Assembly (NCBI GenBank): GCA_947501445.1
Contig: CANMVS010000004.1
Span: 248,001 to 312,000 of the forward strand
Source of the DNA: an uncultured Rhizobiaceae group bacterium
GTDB taxonomy: Bacteria; Pseudomonadota; Alphaproteobacteria; Rhizobiales; Rhizobiaceae
Length of the DNA stretch: 64,000 bases
Direction: 5' to 3'
Positions 35,260 through 44,552 of this stretch are shown here, piece by piece. Made by a program: the position numbers and the translations under genes. The notes below the pieces were generated by a model, which made no database searches, had not been told where the DNA came from, and saw nothing but the letters and a program-made list of their open reading frames with translations. Positions within the stretch are counted from its first letter, which is position 1. Every line of letters starts with the position of its first letter.

Positions 35260-36990
35260 TCAGGCTTGTGGCTTCTTGGCCTTTGTCGCCGAGCGCACCA
35301 GCGACCAGCTGATTTCGGATTTTTGTGAAATGATGAAATCCAGTGTTATTTGCAGTGATCTGCGCGGCCCGGCCAGATCGGCAAAGAACACATCCTCTTC
35401 AACCTGCGCCATCAAGTCGGGCGAATAGAATGTCCAGCTCTGTCCGTCGGTAGCCGTCAGCACAATATCGTTATTTTTATCGTTGGAAACAGCAATTTTC
35501 GGATGGATATGAAATCGGATCGTTGCCGGTGTATTGCCATCAATGCCGAGAACATGGTTGGCGGATTTGGCAATTCGGTCGCGTCCGGTAATCACGCTGC
35601 CATTGGCGCTCAGATGTAATGTGCGTTCGTGGATGAGGCCAAACCGGCTTGCATATCCGTCATGCCGGGCGACAAACCCCTGTTTGCCAGCGTCATCATC
35701 CCGTCGCTCCAGATCCACCTTGCTTGGCCCATTGGTTAAAATGGGTCCCAAAAAGGACGATTTGAAAATTGTCGCAGAGGATGTGTCGTTGATGGTCAGC
35801 GTCGTATGGGCAGCGGTTGCCCGTGCCAATCGATTATACTCACCGTGATGGAAAGCCGGTTTACCCGAATTGACAATGAAACGGTGCTGGCCGGAAGACA
35901 TTTCGAAGGACAGACAACCGGCATGGGCTGTTGCCGAAAGCTCACCTGGCGGCATTGGTCCGGTATCGGCAATAATGATCGTATTATTGCATGATAGCCG
36001 CTGGTAGTTCATCTGCGGCGCGTTTTTCAGCGCCGGACCATTTGATTCATCATAACGCAGAACAGACAGCAGCCTGTCGGCTGGCTGTGCGGTGCAGCCA
36101 TTGAACAGCGCCAATGTGCCGTCCACATGGCGGAAAAACCGCAACGCCTGAAACATCCTGTCGATACTGGAAACAAGGCCTTTGGGTGGTGTGTAGCCAA
36201 GATTGAGATAGGTTTGGCGCAGTGGTAACAGATCCGCCAGAAGTGTCATTGCCACTTGCGGGTTGCGTGATATGTGACCGCCATCGGGCAGAATTTGTCG
36301 CTCGATTTCATTGTCAAGATTACGGGCAGCCGCTTTGATGGCAGCCGGATTTGCGGGCAGGGCCAGCGTTGCCATGGCAAGGGCGATGCGCACCTGAAAA
36401 CGTTTCTCACCATTGCGCATTGCGGGTGCAACCTTGCGCAAATAGCGTATCTGCAGGGCAAGGCTTTTGATGAAGCGGCGATAGAAACCGCGATCCTGAT
36501 TTTTCAGAATAATCGGTGAATGGGACAGCCAGGCAATCACCCGTTGCGCCGTAACACTGGGCTCCCACCCAACGCCGGAAAAACGTCTGCCCCAAAGGCT
36601 GATCCATTCTTCAGTCAGCGCCTTGGCGTCGGCATAGGCATTTGCATCATTGGCTGCACGCAAATGACGCAGCCAACGGAAACTATGCAATACCTCATCA
36701 AAACCGATTGAAGGTCCTTCATGCAGAAAGGCGGACTCGCCCTCAGTATCCAAAACCCGGCCAGCAAGGGGGAAGCGGCCGTGATGAATTTCATGGGCGA
36801 TGTAGGAATCTGCTATGCGCAAATCTGTGGGTGCAACAACCAGTCGGTCTGGAGACCGGCCGAAAAAGCGCCACGGACTGGCGCGACCGACCGCGATCTG
36901 TCGCGATACACGGCGCCAGCTTTCACGAATATACAACGGCAAAAATTGCCGAAACTGCAACAATACTGCCGCCAACGGTGGTCCTCGCAA
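35260..36990 (-). CDS. Heparinase II/III-family protein
   Basis: A 576-residue protein with an alpha/alpha-toroid N-terminal half (WSISLWGRRF-like helices at about 130-330) and a beta-sandwich C-terminal half, the Hepar_II_III layout. HHGEYNRLARATAAHTTLTIND in the middle (given here in two parts: HHGEYNRLARA and TAAHTTLTIND) contains the conserved His and Tyr/Asn typical of the lyase active site. Members adjacent to rsmB and purH are widespread in Hyphomicrobiales, to my knowledge without a proven substrate. No clear signal peptide is seen. The start is uncertain: TTG at 36990 is the longest, and other TTG codons follow within 15 bp. It probably shares a transcript with rsmB (81 bp upstream). 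Confidence 0.85.
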   Translation of the reverse strand: MRGPPLAAVLLQFRQFLPLYIRESWRRVSRQIAVGRASPWRFFGRSPDRLVVAPTDLRIADSYIAHEIHHGRFPLAGRVLDTEGESAFLHEGPSIGFDEVLHSFRWLRHLRAANDANAYADAKALTEEWISLWGRRFSGVGWEPSVTAQRVIAWLSHSPIILKNQDRGFYRRFIKSLALQIRYLRKVAPAMRNGEKRFQVRIALAMATLALPANPAAIKAAARNLDNEIERQILPDGGHISRNPQVAMTLLADLLPLRQTYLNLGYTPPKGLVSSIDRMFQALRFFRHVDGTLALFNGCTAQPADRLLSVLRYDESNGPALKNAPQMNYQRLSCNNTIIIADTGPMPPGELSATAHAGCLSFEMSSGQHRFIVNSGKPAFHHGEYNRLARATAAHTTLTINDTSSATIFKSSFLGPILTNGPSKVDLERRDDDAGKQGFVARHDGYASRFGLIHERTLHLSANGSVITGRDRIAKSANHVLGIDGNTPATIRFHIHPKIAVSNDKNNDIVLTATDGQSWTFYSPDLMAQVEEDVFFADLAGPRRSLQITLDFIISQKSEISWSLVRSATKAKKPQA

Positions 36991-37071
36991 GCCCCAGAAT
37001 GTGGAGCGTCCTTATAGCAGTAATAACACAAGACCAGTAGAACAGCATTGATTTAATTAAAGGTTTAACAA

Positions 37072-38466
37072 TCACACATTGCGCATCAATACACAGGCAA
37101 AAAACCCGTCCATACCTGACAAACGGGCATTTTTATTTGGCAGCATTGCCGGTGTGGTTCTCATCTCACCACGGGCATTTATCGCCGATTCCAAACCCGG
37201 CCAATCAACCGGGTCAATGGGTATTCGCGACACATTGTCATCTGTGGCGATGACTTTTTCGATCATGCTTTCGCCCTCAAGCGGATCAAGAGAACAATTG
37301 GAAAAAACCACTGTTCCGCCGGGTTTTACAAGTTTGAAAGCCGCACGCAGCATGCGCTCCTGGAGATCTGCCAGTTTTTCTATGTCCCTGATATTTTTGG
37401 TCCAGGGGATATCCGGATGCCGCCTGACAGTACCCGTGGATGAACAGGGCGCGTCGAGCAGCAGCGCATCAAATAGCTGCTCAGGCTGCCAAGTGAGCAT
37501 ATTTTCTTCTACGCAGATTGCATCAAGGCCCAACCTTTCAAGGTTTTGTGACAGCCGTTTCAGCCTGTTGCGTGACAGGTCAACGGCTGTTACGCGGGCA
37601 CCGGCCAGCGCCAATTGTGCTGTCTTGCCTCCTGGTGCTGCGCAAACATCTGCCACGTGCAAGCCGTCCAAATTGCCAAACAGTCTGGCCGGAATGGATG
37701 CAGCAGCATCCTGGACCCACCAGGCTCCCTCATCAAAGCCCGGCAAATCCGTGATCGGACCATCGACACCTGGCAGCCGCACCGAACCCGTCGGCAGGAC
37801 CAGTCCATTGAGCCGTTCAGCCCATATTTGCGGATCGGATTTCACGCTCAGATCAATGGAAGGCTCGTGGGCATGGGCCGCCAATATGTTTTGCGTCTGT
37901 GTGCCATAGGCAGCCTGCAGCCTTTCATGAAACCAGGCCGGTGCATTGATGGTAGAGGCCTGTATTTTTGGCAGCAGAACGTCTTTTTCCCGGATCAGTC
38001 GCCGCAGGACCGCATTGACCAGCGCAGCAAAACGCCGGTTGCGCGGGTCCAGATGGGCCTGCTCCACGGCCAAATCCACAGCCGCGTGATCGGGTATGTC
38101 GAGATAGAGAATTTGTGTTGCTGCGACCTGCAGCACATGGTTCAGCGCCCGTGCTCCCGATGGCAGGGGCTTGTCGACCAGTGAGCTGAGCGTCGCTTCA
38201 ATAACCGGCAAATGGCGCAATGTTGCCAACAATATGGCTTTCACCAGAGCCTGGTCGGCAGCATTCAATCCGCGAAATGCCTGGTTTCCATTGGTTCGAT
38301 CCAGCAGACCATCCAGTGATGTGCCACGTTCAACGATTGCCGACAGCAACTTTGCCGCCACTTTTCTGGCGTGGAGACCCGGCTTTGCCAGTTCAGAAGT
38401 CTCAAATTCAAGATCATCATTGTTGTTGGTTGGCCGCCGGCCCCGCGTGGATTGGTTCAAGACCAT
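37072..38466 (-). CDS. rsmB: 16S rRNA m5C methyltransferase RsmB-like (NOL1/NOP2/Sun family)
   Basis: A 464-residue SAM-dependent RNA methyltransferase. The N-terminal NusB-like helical domain spans about residues 30-170. The catalytic domain has VCAAPGGKT (SAM motif I), [17 protein letters not shown] (catalytic-release Cys) and [11 protein letters not shown] (nucleophile Cys region). RsmB methylates C967 of 16S rRNA in E. coli; the exact site here is inferred. Its start overlaps the htpX stop by 10 bp, so the two are coupled. A heparinase-like gene follows on the same strand. Confidence 0.9.
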   Translation of the reverse strand: MVLNQSTRGRRPTNNNDDLEFETSELAKPGLHARKVAAKLLSAIVERGTSLDGLLDRTNGNQAFRGLNAADQALVKAILLATLRHLPVIEATLSSLVDKPLPSGARALNHVLQVAATQILYLDIPDHAAVDLAVEQAHLDPRNRRFAALVNAVLRRLIREKDVLLPKIQASTINAPAWFHERLQAAYGTQTQNILAAHAHEPSIDLSVKSDPQIWAERLNGLVLPTGSVRLPGVDGPITDLPGFDEGAWWVQDAAASIPARLFGNLDGLHVADVCAAPGGKTAQLALAGARVTAVDLSRNRLKRLSQNLERLGLDAICVEENMLTWQPEQLFDALLLDAPCSSTGTVRRHPDIPWTKNIRDIEKLADLQERMLRAAFKLVKPGGTVVFSNCSLDPLEGESMIEKVIATDDNVSRIPIDPVDWPGLESAINARGEMRTTPAMLPNKNARLSGMDGFFACVLMRNV

Positions 38467-39446
38467 GGTCCCTTGTTGATTTTTTTACCGGGGTTGCGTC
38501 CCCATGGCCCGCTATCGTCCATTGCCGGCTCTTCGTCAACAGCATTCGATGACGCATCGGATGGTGCCTGGTCCTCGAAATAGGCCTCTTGCGGTTCATC
38601 GCTCTGGCGAAACTCCGCTTCCAATTTGTGCAGGGCGGCGATGCGATCCTCTGTTGGAGGGTGGGTGGAAAACAGGCCATCCATTTTCAGACCCGACAGG
38701 GGGTTGATGATAAACATATGGGCAGTTGCCGGATTGCGTTCTGCATCCTCATTGACAACCTGTTTGGCACGACCGGCAATTTTTCCCAGTGCAGAAGCCA
38801 GCCAAAGCGGATGGCCGCATATCTCCGCGCCGCCGCGATCGGCTGAATACTCCCGGGTGCGGCTGATGGCCGTTTGCACGATCATTGCGGCCATGGGGGC
38901 AAGGATCATCGCCGCCAATGTGCTGATGATGCCAGCCGCTCCACCGCGACCACCGCGGAAAAAAAATGCGAAGTTTCCCAGCATGGTGATCGCACCGGCC
39001 AAAGTGGCAGTGATGGTCATGGTCAAAGTATCGCGGTGGCGCACGTGGGCCAGCTCATGAGCCATCACACCCGCCACTTCCTGATGGGACAGGCGCGAAA
39101 GCAGGCCTGTTGTTGCCGCAACGGCAGCATTTTGCGGATTTCGGCCGGTTGCGAATGCGTTGGGTTGCTCGTTCTTGATCAGATAGACCTTTGGCATGGG
39201 CAGGTTGGCGCGCTCGGCCAGCTGCTGCACGATGCCAAAATATTCAGGTGCCGATTGTGCATCCACTTCAACGGCATGATGCATCCGCAGCACCATCTTG
39301 TCGGAGCTCCAGTAGGAAAAGACATTCATGGCAATCGCAATCGCCAATGCAATCATCATGCCACCGGTTCCACCAATAGCAAAGCCGATGACCATAAACA
39401 GGGCCGTCATGACGGCCAACAGCATTGCGGTTCTCACCATATTCAT
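38457..39446 (-). CDS. htpX: Membrane zinc metalloprotease HtpX
   Basis: A 329-residue M48 protease for quality control of inner-membrane proteins. Two N-terminal helices (residues 4-46) are followed by the zinc site HELAH (His130, Glu131, His134) and the third-ligand region [12 protein letters not shown], with two further helices in between. Length is 30-40 residues above E. coli HtpX because of an acidic C-terminal tail ([17 protein letters not shown]), as often seen in rhizobia. It overlaps rsmB by 10 bp. A dispersed repeat lies directly upstream, between it and the divergent DUF1674 gene. Confidence 0.95.
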   Translation of the reverse strand: MNMVRTAMLLAVMTALFMVIGFAIGGTGGMMIALAIAIAMNVFSYWSSDKMVLRMHHAVEVDAQSAPEYFGIVQQLAERANLPMPKVYLIKNEQPNAFATGRNPQNAAVAATTGLLSRLSHQEVAGVMAHELAHVRHRDTLTMTITATLAGAITMLGNFAFFFRGGRGGAAGIISTLAAMILAPMAAMIVQTAISRTREYSADRGGAEICGHPLWLASALGKIAGRAKQVVNEDAERNPATAHMFIINPLSGLKMDGLFSTHPPTEDRIAALHKLEAEFRQSDEPQEAYFEDQAPSDASSNAVDEEPAMDDSGPWGRNPGKKINKGPWS

Positions 39447-39460
39447 GGCACATACTCCAC

Positions 39461-39565
39461 CTAGAACGATTCAGGTTCTGACGGAATCGGCAAAACCTGA
39501 ATGCATCAAACAAACCAAAAGCCGACACCGTTTTCCGGTTTCTGACAAAACGAAAATACGGTCCA
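39461..39565 (-). repeat. Dispersed two-hairpin element, copy F
   Basis: CTAGAACGATTCAGG to ACGGTCCA, with CAGGTTCTG/CAAAACCTG and CCGGTTTCTGAC stems, same orientation as A and C. It sits in the divergent htpX/DUF1674 promoter region, which argues against a pure terminator role. Confidence 0.82.
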
Positions 39566-39642
39566 GGTCGAAATTTTGATCAACTCCCTTATAATGGGTA
39601 GTAAATCAGGTTTGTTCAATGTGAGCACAGGGTCGTACCATC

Positions 39643-39873
39643 ATGACGCAAGAGCATTCTTCCAACACATCAGATGACGAAACCGGTCTGCCGGGCGCTG
39701 ACAAAATCAAAAAACTGTCGCCTGCCGCACAAAGAGCGCTCAGTGAGGCTGCGCAACGGCGCAAGTCAGAAGAGACAAAAGAAGCGCCTTCAACAGAAAT
39801 TGGTGGTCGCGGGGGCGCTGATCCGGCGCGTTATGGAGACTGGGAAATCAACGGTCGGGCCGTCGATTTTTAG
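39643..39873 (+). CDS. DUF1674 / SDHAF4-like small protein
   Basis: A 76-residue protein with the family's C-terminal hallmark GGRGGADPARYGDWEINGRA ending in VDF. The eukaryotic homologue SDHAF4 (Sdh8) helps assemble succinate dehydrogenase by binding flavinylated SdhA; the bacterial role is inferred from that. The N-terminal half is charged and probably disordered. It is divergent from htpX across a dispersed repeat. The ATG at 39643 has no strong Shine-Dalgarno (ACAGGG further upstream), but the length fits the family. Confidence 0.88.
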   Translation: MTQEHSSNTSDDETGLPGADKIKKLSPAAQRALSEAAQRRKSEETKEAPSTEIGGRGGADPARYGDWEINGRAVDF

Positions 39874-40091
39874 ATTTCGATCGTTTGATATTTTTGTTTT
39901 CCAATCCGGTTGTGTTGAATAAATCAAATTTATTCAGTGGTTTATCTGTTTTGTTAAAATGCAATCAATCGGCTTAAATCCGTTTCAATTCCATTCCTTT
40001 AGAACAGATCCAAGCAAATGTGACCTTTGTGGTTCACGCAACTGCGCAGTAGGCGAAACTGCTGAAGAGACAAATTGTTGGGGAATGGAAA
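39874..40091. other. AT-rich gap before the TadG-like gene
   Basis: 218 bp without a supported gene. It contains an AT-rich stretch (39890-39965) likely to hold the promoter of the VWA/TadG-like gene. No hairpin or operator stands out. Confidence 0.3.
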
Positions 40092-41534
40092 ATGACGACG
40101 CGAAAACTGGCCACGCTTTGCCGCGAATTCAAACGTGATGAAGGCGGAAATTTTGCCATCACATTTGCCTTTGCAGCCGTGGCAATATTCCTGTCGGTCG
40201 GTCTGGCCGTTGATTTTTCCCGCTCGATCGGCACCAAGACCCGGATCAACAATGCGTTGGATTCTGCCACACTGGCAACGGCGCGCGCCCTGTCCATCGG
40301 TGAAATCACCCGTCCGCAGGCAGACGCTTATCTGTCAGCATTGTTTGCTGCCAATATTGGTGTCGATAATCTGGCCGACAGCAAATATTCAATTGACAAT
40401 ATCACCATTGACCCGGTGAACCAGACGGTGACAGCATCCGCCAGCTATGATCAGAAACTGTTGTTCATGCAGGTTGGCACCGATAAATCAACGCAGGTCG
40501 TCGGCAGTCTTTCCGCTTCCAGCTATGGTCAGTCGGATATTGAGATTTCAATGGTGCTTGATGTGACCGGTTCCATGGGCGGCTCACGCATCAGCAGTCT
40601 CAAAGCGGCAGCCAAACTGGGTGTTGAAGAGTTGCTTAAGGTCAATACCGACACCGATGAACATATCCGTATCAGCCTTGTACCCTACAGCGATTCAGTC
40701 AATGCCGGTCCGCTGGCGAAATATGTTTACCCTGATTATGACGAAAGCAAGAGCAACGCTCCCGTATTTAGCGCGCAGAAATTCAATGACACCGGAATTG
40801 GTTATGAAAAGGATTTTCTTCTGGATCAATATGGTGAATGTAACTGGTCAGGGTCATGCTGGTTTCCCAGCGACTACAAGATCAAAAATGACGGCTCAAG
40901 CCATGATAGCTGTGCAACCGATAGAAAAGCACCATCCAGCGGAAAGTCATATCAGTACTCGGATGCCAATCCCTCCAAGGGGATGATCAGCCGGGATTCA
41001 CGGCTTCCCAAATACGGCTGCACCAGCTCGGAAATCGTACTGCTGAGCAGTGATGAGACGAAGCTGAAAAATGCGATTTCAGGCCTCTCAACAGGTGGGT
41101 GTACTGCCGGACATATTGGCCTGCAATGGGCCTGGTACACGATTTCAAAAGAATGGGCGGATTATGTGCCAGCCGCCTCAAAACCCGGTGACATGAGCAC
41201 AGATGATGAACTGTCAAAATATATCATCCTGATGACGGATGGTGCATTCAACACGGCCTATGCCGGGACAAACTCAAGCAGAGTTGGATGCCGCAAATCC
41301 AGCCTTTCAAAAACCCACACCAATGCGCTGTGTAACGCGGTAAAAGGCAGCAACGTCAAGATTTTCACCATCGGATTCCAAACCAGCAATTCAGCCGAAT
41401 CCCTGCTTGCCGCCTGTGCCAGCCCTGATGAAGGTCAGATCACCTATCACTATGAGCCTGATACAGCCAGCGAACTGAAAGCGACCTATGAGGCGATCGC
41501 CAATACGATCCAGTCTTTGCGTCTGATCCAGTAA
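40092..41534 (+). CDS. TadE/TadG-like pilus protein with von Willebrand A domain
   Basis: A 480-residue protein. The N-terminal TadE-like segment has EGGNFAITFAFAAVAIFLSV (residues 17-36) as the single membrane helix, with the small/Glu pattern of pseudopilin-like Flp pilus proteins. A VWA domain follows from about 150, with the metal site DVTGSMGGS (Asp157) and MTDGAFNTAY later. Several Cys residues between 260 and 320 could form extracytoplasmic disulfides. TadG-like VWA proteins belong to Flp/Tad pilus systems, but no other tad genes are here, so it is an orphan copy and may act as a surface adhesin. A terminator follows. Confidence 0.87.
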   Translation: MTTRKLATLCREFKRDEGGNFAITFAFAAVAIFLSVGLAVDFSRSIGTKTRINNALDSATLATARALSIGEITRPQADAYLSALFAANIGVDNLADSKYSIDNITIDPVNQTVTASASYDQKLLFMQVGTDKSTQVVGSLSASSYGQSDIEISMVLDVTGSMGGSRISSLKAAAKLGVEELLKVNTDTDEHIRISLVPYSDSVNAGPLAKYVYPDYDESKSNAPVFSAQKFNDTGIGYEKDFLLDQYGECNWSGSCWFPSDYKIKNDGSSHDSCATDRKAPSSGKSYQYSDANPSKGMISRDSRLPKYGCTSSEIVLLSSDETKLKNAISGLSTGGCTAGHIGLQWAWYTISKEWADYVPAASKPGDMSTDDELSKYIILMTDGAFNTAYAGTNSSRVGCRKSSLSKTHTNALCNAVKGSNVKIFTIGFQTSNSAESLLAACASPDEGQITYHYEPDTASELKATYEAIANTIQSLRLIQ

Positions 41535-41562
41535 GTTACCAGGACCGAACTTACAGGTATCG

Positions 41563-41594
41563 AGGCCGTTCGCAGCAAGCGAGCGGCCTTTTTG
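41563..41594 (+). terminator. Rho-independent terminator after the TadG-like gene
   Basis: Arms AGGCCGTTCGC and GCGAGCGGCCT (one wobble) around AGCAA, followed by TTTTTG. It lies 28 bp after the stop. Confidence 0.9.
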
Positions 41595-41712
41595 TCTTTG
41601 GGGAAGGTATTTTACTGCCCGGTTATAACTGCCTGCTCTGGACAGGCGGTGCGAATTGGGCCAAACGGTATCCGCCAACTGAGGCAATGGGTGTCAATTG
41701 TGGAAAACATCA

Positions 41713-42975
41713 ATGGGTTCTGAAGACAAAGCCGCCAAAATGATACGAACCATCGTTGAGGTTCTGGAGCCACAATTTGCAATTCGTCTTTGGTCCGGAG
41801 AGCGTATCGGACCTGAAGGCGGTCCGGTTCTGGCCATCAATGACCCTATGGTCATTCGCAGATTGGCCCTGAAACCGAAACTGGATTCGGTGATTGAATT
41901 ATGGGTGTCCGGTCAGGTCGACATTGAAGAAGGCACGATTTTTGATCTCGTTGAAAAGGGAACAAAAACCAAGCTGAAACACCGACTCAAGGAACTGCCA
42001 AAATGGCAGCTTTTAAAGGATGTGCCTTCAGTTCTTTTTGGCCGCCAGCAGGCCGATTCCGGGCTGGCTGGCAAGAACCCTTTTGATTTTGGGTCGAGCA
42101 AAGCTGCTATCGAACATCACTACGATGTTTCCAATGATTTTTATCGCCTCTTTCTCGATGAGAACATGGTCTATACCTGCGGCTATTTCAAAGACTGGAA
42201 CAACACGCTGGATCAGGCGCAGACCGACAAGCTTGATCACATTTGTCGAAAACTGCGTCTGAAACCAGGTGACAGGTTGCTCGATATTGGCTGTGGCTGG
42301 GGTTCAATGCTGATCCATGCTGTCAAGAATTATGGCGTGACGGGCCATGGGGTCTCCCTGTCGCAGGCTCAGACTGAACTGGCGCGCGAGCGTATTCGTG
42401 CCGAGGGTCTGGAAGACAGGATCACCATCGAGATCAAATCATATGAACATATGGAAGGTCAGTTTGAAAAGATCTCGTCAATTGGCATGTTTGAAGCCGT
42501 GGGTATTGACAATTACGGCACCTATTTTTCCACAGTAGAGCGTCTGTTGGCCCCGGGGGGCCTTTATATGCATCATGCAATCTCGCGCCGGGCCAAGCGC
42601 ACCAAAAAAGCGTTTAACCGCAAGAGTGCCGAGCACCTGGCCCTGGTCAAATATATTTTTCCAGGCGGTGAGCTGGATCATCTGGGCATGAGCGTTGAAA
42701 ATCTTGAAGGTTATGGCTTTGAAGTCCATGACTGTGAAAATCTGCGGGAGCATTATGGCCAGACCTGCCGTTTGTGGGCAGAGCGCCTGCACGCGCGCTT
42801 CGATGAGGCGATAAAGGAAGTTGGCGCACCAAGGGCGCGCCTTTGGCTGCTTTATCTGACCGGCTGCGCGCTGGCATTTGAACGTGGCACCGTGCAGATC
42901 AATCAGACGCTTGCCAGCAAACGTTCGCGCGGTCCAAGCGGCTTGCCACCAACACGTGCAGATATCTACCGATAG
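41713..42975 (+). CDS. cfa: Cyclopropane-fatty-acyl-phospholipid synthase family
   Basis: A 420-residue SAM-dependent enzyme expected to add a methylene bridge to unsaturated acyl chains of membrane phospholipids. Family motifs are EHHYDVSNDFYRLFLD, YTCGYF, the SAM site LDIGCGWGSM and the FEAVGIDNYGTYF segment, with HHAISRR in the active-site region. Length is slightly above E. coli Cfa (382). The ATG at 41713 has GGAAAA upstream; a TTG at 41698 would add five residues. Flanked by a terminator upstream and a 377-bp gap downstream, it is likely monocistronic. Confidence 0.92.
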   Translation: MGSEDKAAKMIRTIVEVLEPQFAIRLWSGERIGPEGGPVLAINDPMVIRRLALKPKLDSVIELWVSGQVDIEEGTIFDLVEKGTKTKLKHRLKELPKWQLLKDVPSVLFGRQQADSGLAGKNPFDFGSSKAAIEHHYDVSNDFYRLFLDENMVYTCGYFKDWNNTLDQAQTDKLDHICRKLRLKPGDRLLDIGCGWGSMLIHAVKNYGVTGHGVSLSQAQTELARERIRAEGLEDRITIEIKSYEHMEGQFEKISSIGMFEAVGIDNYGTYFSTVERLLAPGGLYMHHAISRRAKRTKKAFNRKSAEHLALVKYIFPGGELDHLGMSVENLEGYGFEVHDCENLREHYGQTCRLWAERLHARFDEAIKEVGAPRARLWLLYLTGCALAFERGTVQINQTLASKRSRGPSGLPPTRADIYR

Positions 42976-43352
42976 AATGGGGATTTTGTAACCTCGCAGA
43001 TCGCTGAAAAACTCCAACCAATCAGGGATTCTTTGCCGTTCCCAGGCGTCGAAGGTGGAACTCTTTGCATTTAGCGTTGTACATTTGCCCCCATAAGGTG
43101 CATGCTTGCCGCGTTGCTCACCCGTTTTCGACGCGTGGGCCAATCTTGACGTTCTCAGCGTTCAATTTGATCCGATAATAGCCCTTTGTGAACTTTGCGC
43201 GGTGCATAGACCCGACGTGACGGGTTCGCCGGGGGACGGATAGCAGATAATATTCAACAATTTATCCTTTGCGTGGTCATTTATCAGGCGCCGAGGCAGA
43301 GAGCCCTTGTGCGTCCTATTGGCGTGCTGGTGCTCGCCTACAAGGAGCACTT
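42976..43352. other. 377-bp gap, no gene recognised
   Basis: Open frames here are short and show no family. The stretch near 43060-43140 has coding-like composition on the minus strand but is interrupted by stops. It may be decayed sequence. The last ~100 bp should contain the promoter of the DUF1611 operon; AAGGAG lies five bases before its ATG. Confidence 0.3.
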
Positions 43353-44552
43353 ATGACCGTTATTCCATTCAGCGGCCGGTCTAAAACCGGAGACGTCGTG
43401 CGTGCGTCGTTCGGAGCAGATACAATTCAGTCCTGCGATCGACCACATTCATTCCCATCCCAGGCAAAAATAGCGACCGCGCTTGTCTATTGTGAGGGCA
43501 ACTTTGGATTGATCGATGGCAAGACGGCAAATGGATTGGTCCGTCATTCGGAAAAATATCAAATTCTCTCAGTCATCGACAGTACCCAGGCGGGCAATGA
43601 TTGTGGTGACGTGCTTGATGGCAAGCCAAATGGAATACCCATTTTTGGCGATCTTGTTGCGGCATTTGAGAATGCGCCAACCAGGCCGAACACATTTGTT
43701 TACGGTATGGCACCTGCAACCGGCAAGCTGTCACTGCCGGAGCGAAAAATCGTTCTTGATGCCCTCGGGCTTGGCATGAATATCGTCAACGGGCTACACG
43801 AGTTTTTGAACGACGATCCGGAATTTGCAGCCGCCTCAAAAGCCAACAATGTGGTGATATTCGACATCCGAAAACCGCGTCCCAAGAATGATTTGCGTTT
43901 GTTTAGCGGCAACATCCACAAGGTAACCTGTCCGAGGATTGCTGTTCTGGGTACCGACTGCGCAATTGGCAAAAGAACAACCGCCAGCATATTGACCAGA
44001 GCTCTTGTCGAACGGGGTATTCGGGCGACCATGGTGACCACAGGACAGACAGGAATGATCCAGGGCTCACGGCATGGCCTTGCCCTTGATGCGGTTCCAT
44101 CACAATTTTGCAGTGGTGAACTGGAGGCGACAATTGTTGAGGCATTTGAAACGGATGATGCAGAAATAATTATCGTTGAAGGGCAGGGAGCGCTCAGTCA
44201 TCCGGCCTTCTGCACCTCGGCATTTATCCTGCGGGGAAGCGCGCCTGATGGCGTTATTCTGCAACACGCGCCCAAACGTCAACATCGCTGCGATTTTGAG
44301 CAAATGAAAATGCCGACACCTGAATCAGAAATCAATCTCATCGAGACCTTTGCTGATACGCGTGTTATCGGGCTGACCATCAACCATGAGCACATGAGCG
44401 ACTCTGAGGTCAACGCCAGCATTGCAGAATATCAGGACAAGCTTGGTATTCCTGTAACCGATGCTTTGGCGCATCCTTCAGAATTGCTTGTTGAAATGGT
44501 ACTGGCATCATTTCCCAAGCTTAAGGAGAAGCTGTCCAGCAGCGCTCAATGA
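43353..44552 (+). CDS. DUF1611 protein, DgcN-like N-acyltransferase candidate
   Basis: A 399-residue DUF1611 protein. An N-terminal Rossmann-like domain (about 40-190) precedes a P-loop domain with GTDCAIGKRTTA (200-211) and TGQTGMIQGSRHG, plus EGQGALSHPAF. In marine bacteria DgcN of this family acetylates D-glutamate before racemisation by DgcA, an enolase-superfamily enzyme. Here the partner gene, overlapping by 4 bp (ATGA), encodes a PLP-type ornithine/alanine racemase-family protein instead. It is about 50 residues longer than typical members at the N-terminus. AAGGAG five bases before the ATG at 43353 decides the start. The acyl acceptor here is unknown, though a D-amino acid is likely. 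Confidence 0.85.
   Translation: MTVIPFSGRSKTGDVVRASFGADTIQSCDRPHSFPSQAKIATALVYCEGNFGLIDGKTANGLVRHSEKYQILSVIDSTQAGNDCGDVLDGKPNGIPIFGDLVAAFENAPTRPNTFVYGMAPATGKLSLPERKIVLDALGLGMNIVNGLHEFLNDDPEFAAASKANNVVIFDIRKPRPKNDLRLFSGNIHKVTCPRIAVLGTDCAIGKRTTASILTRALVERGIRATMVTTGQTGMIQGSRHGLALDAVPSQFCSGELEATIVEAFETDDAEIIIVEGQGALSHPAFCTSAFILRGSAPDGVILQHAPKRQHRCDFEQMKMPTPESEINLIETFADTRVIGLTINHEHMSDSEVNASIAEYQDKLGIPVTDALAHPSELLVEMVLASFPKLKEKLSSSAQ

Noticed and set aside
41391-41687. Minus-strand open frame over the end of the TadG-like gene
   Set aside because: It is a shadow frame across the coding region and terminator, with no ribosome-binding site.
42976-43352. Possible transposase remnant downstream of cfa
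   Set aside because: Reverse-strand frames contain stops and no DDE or other transposase motif; no terminal inverted repeats were visible.
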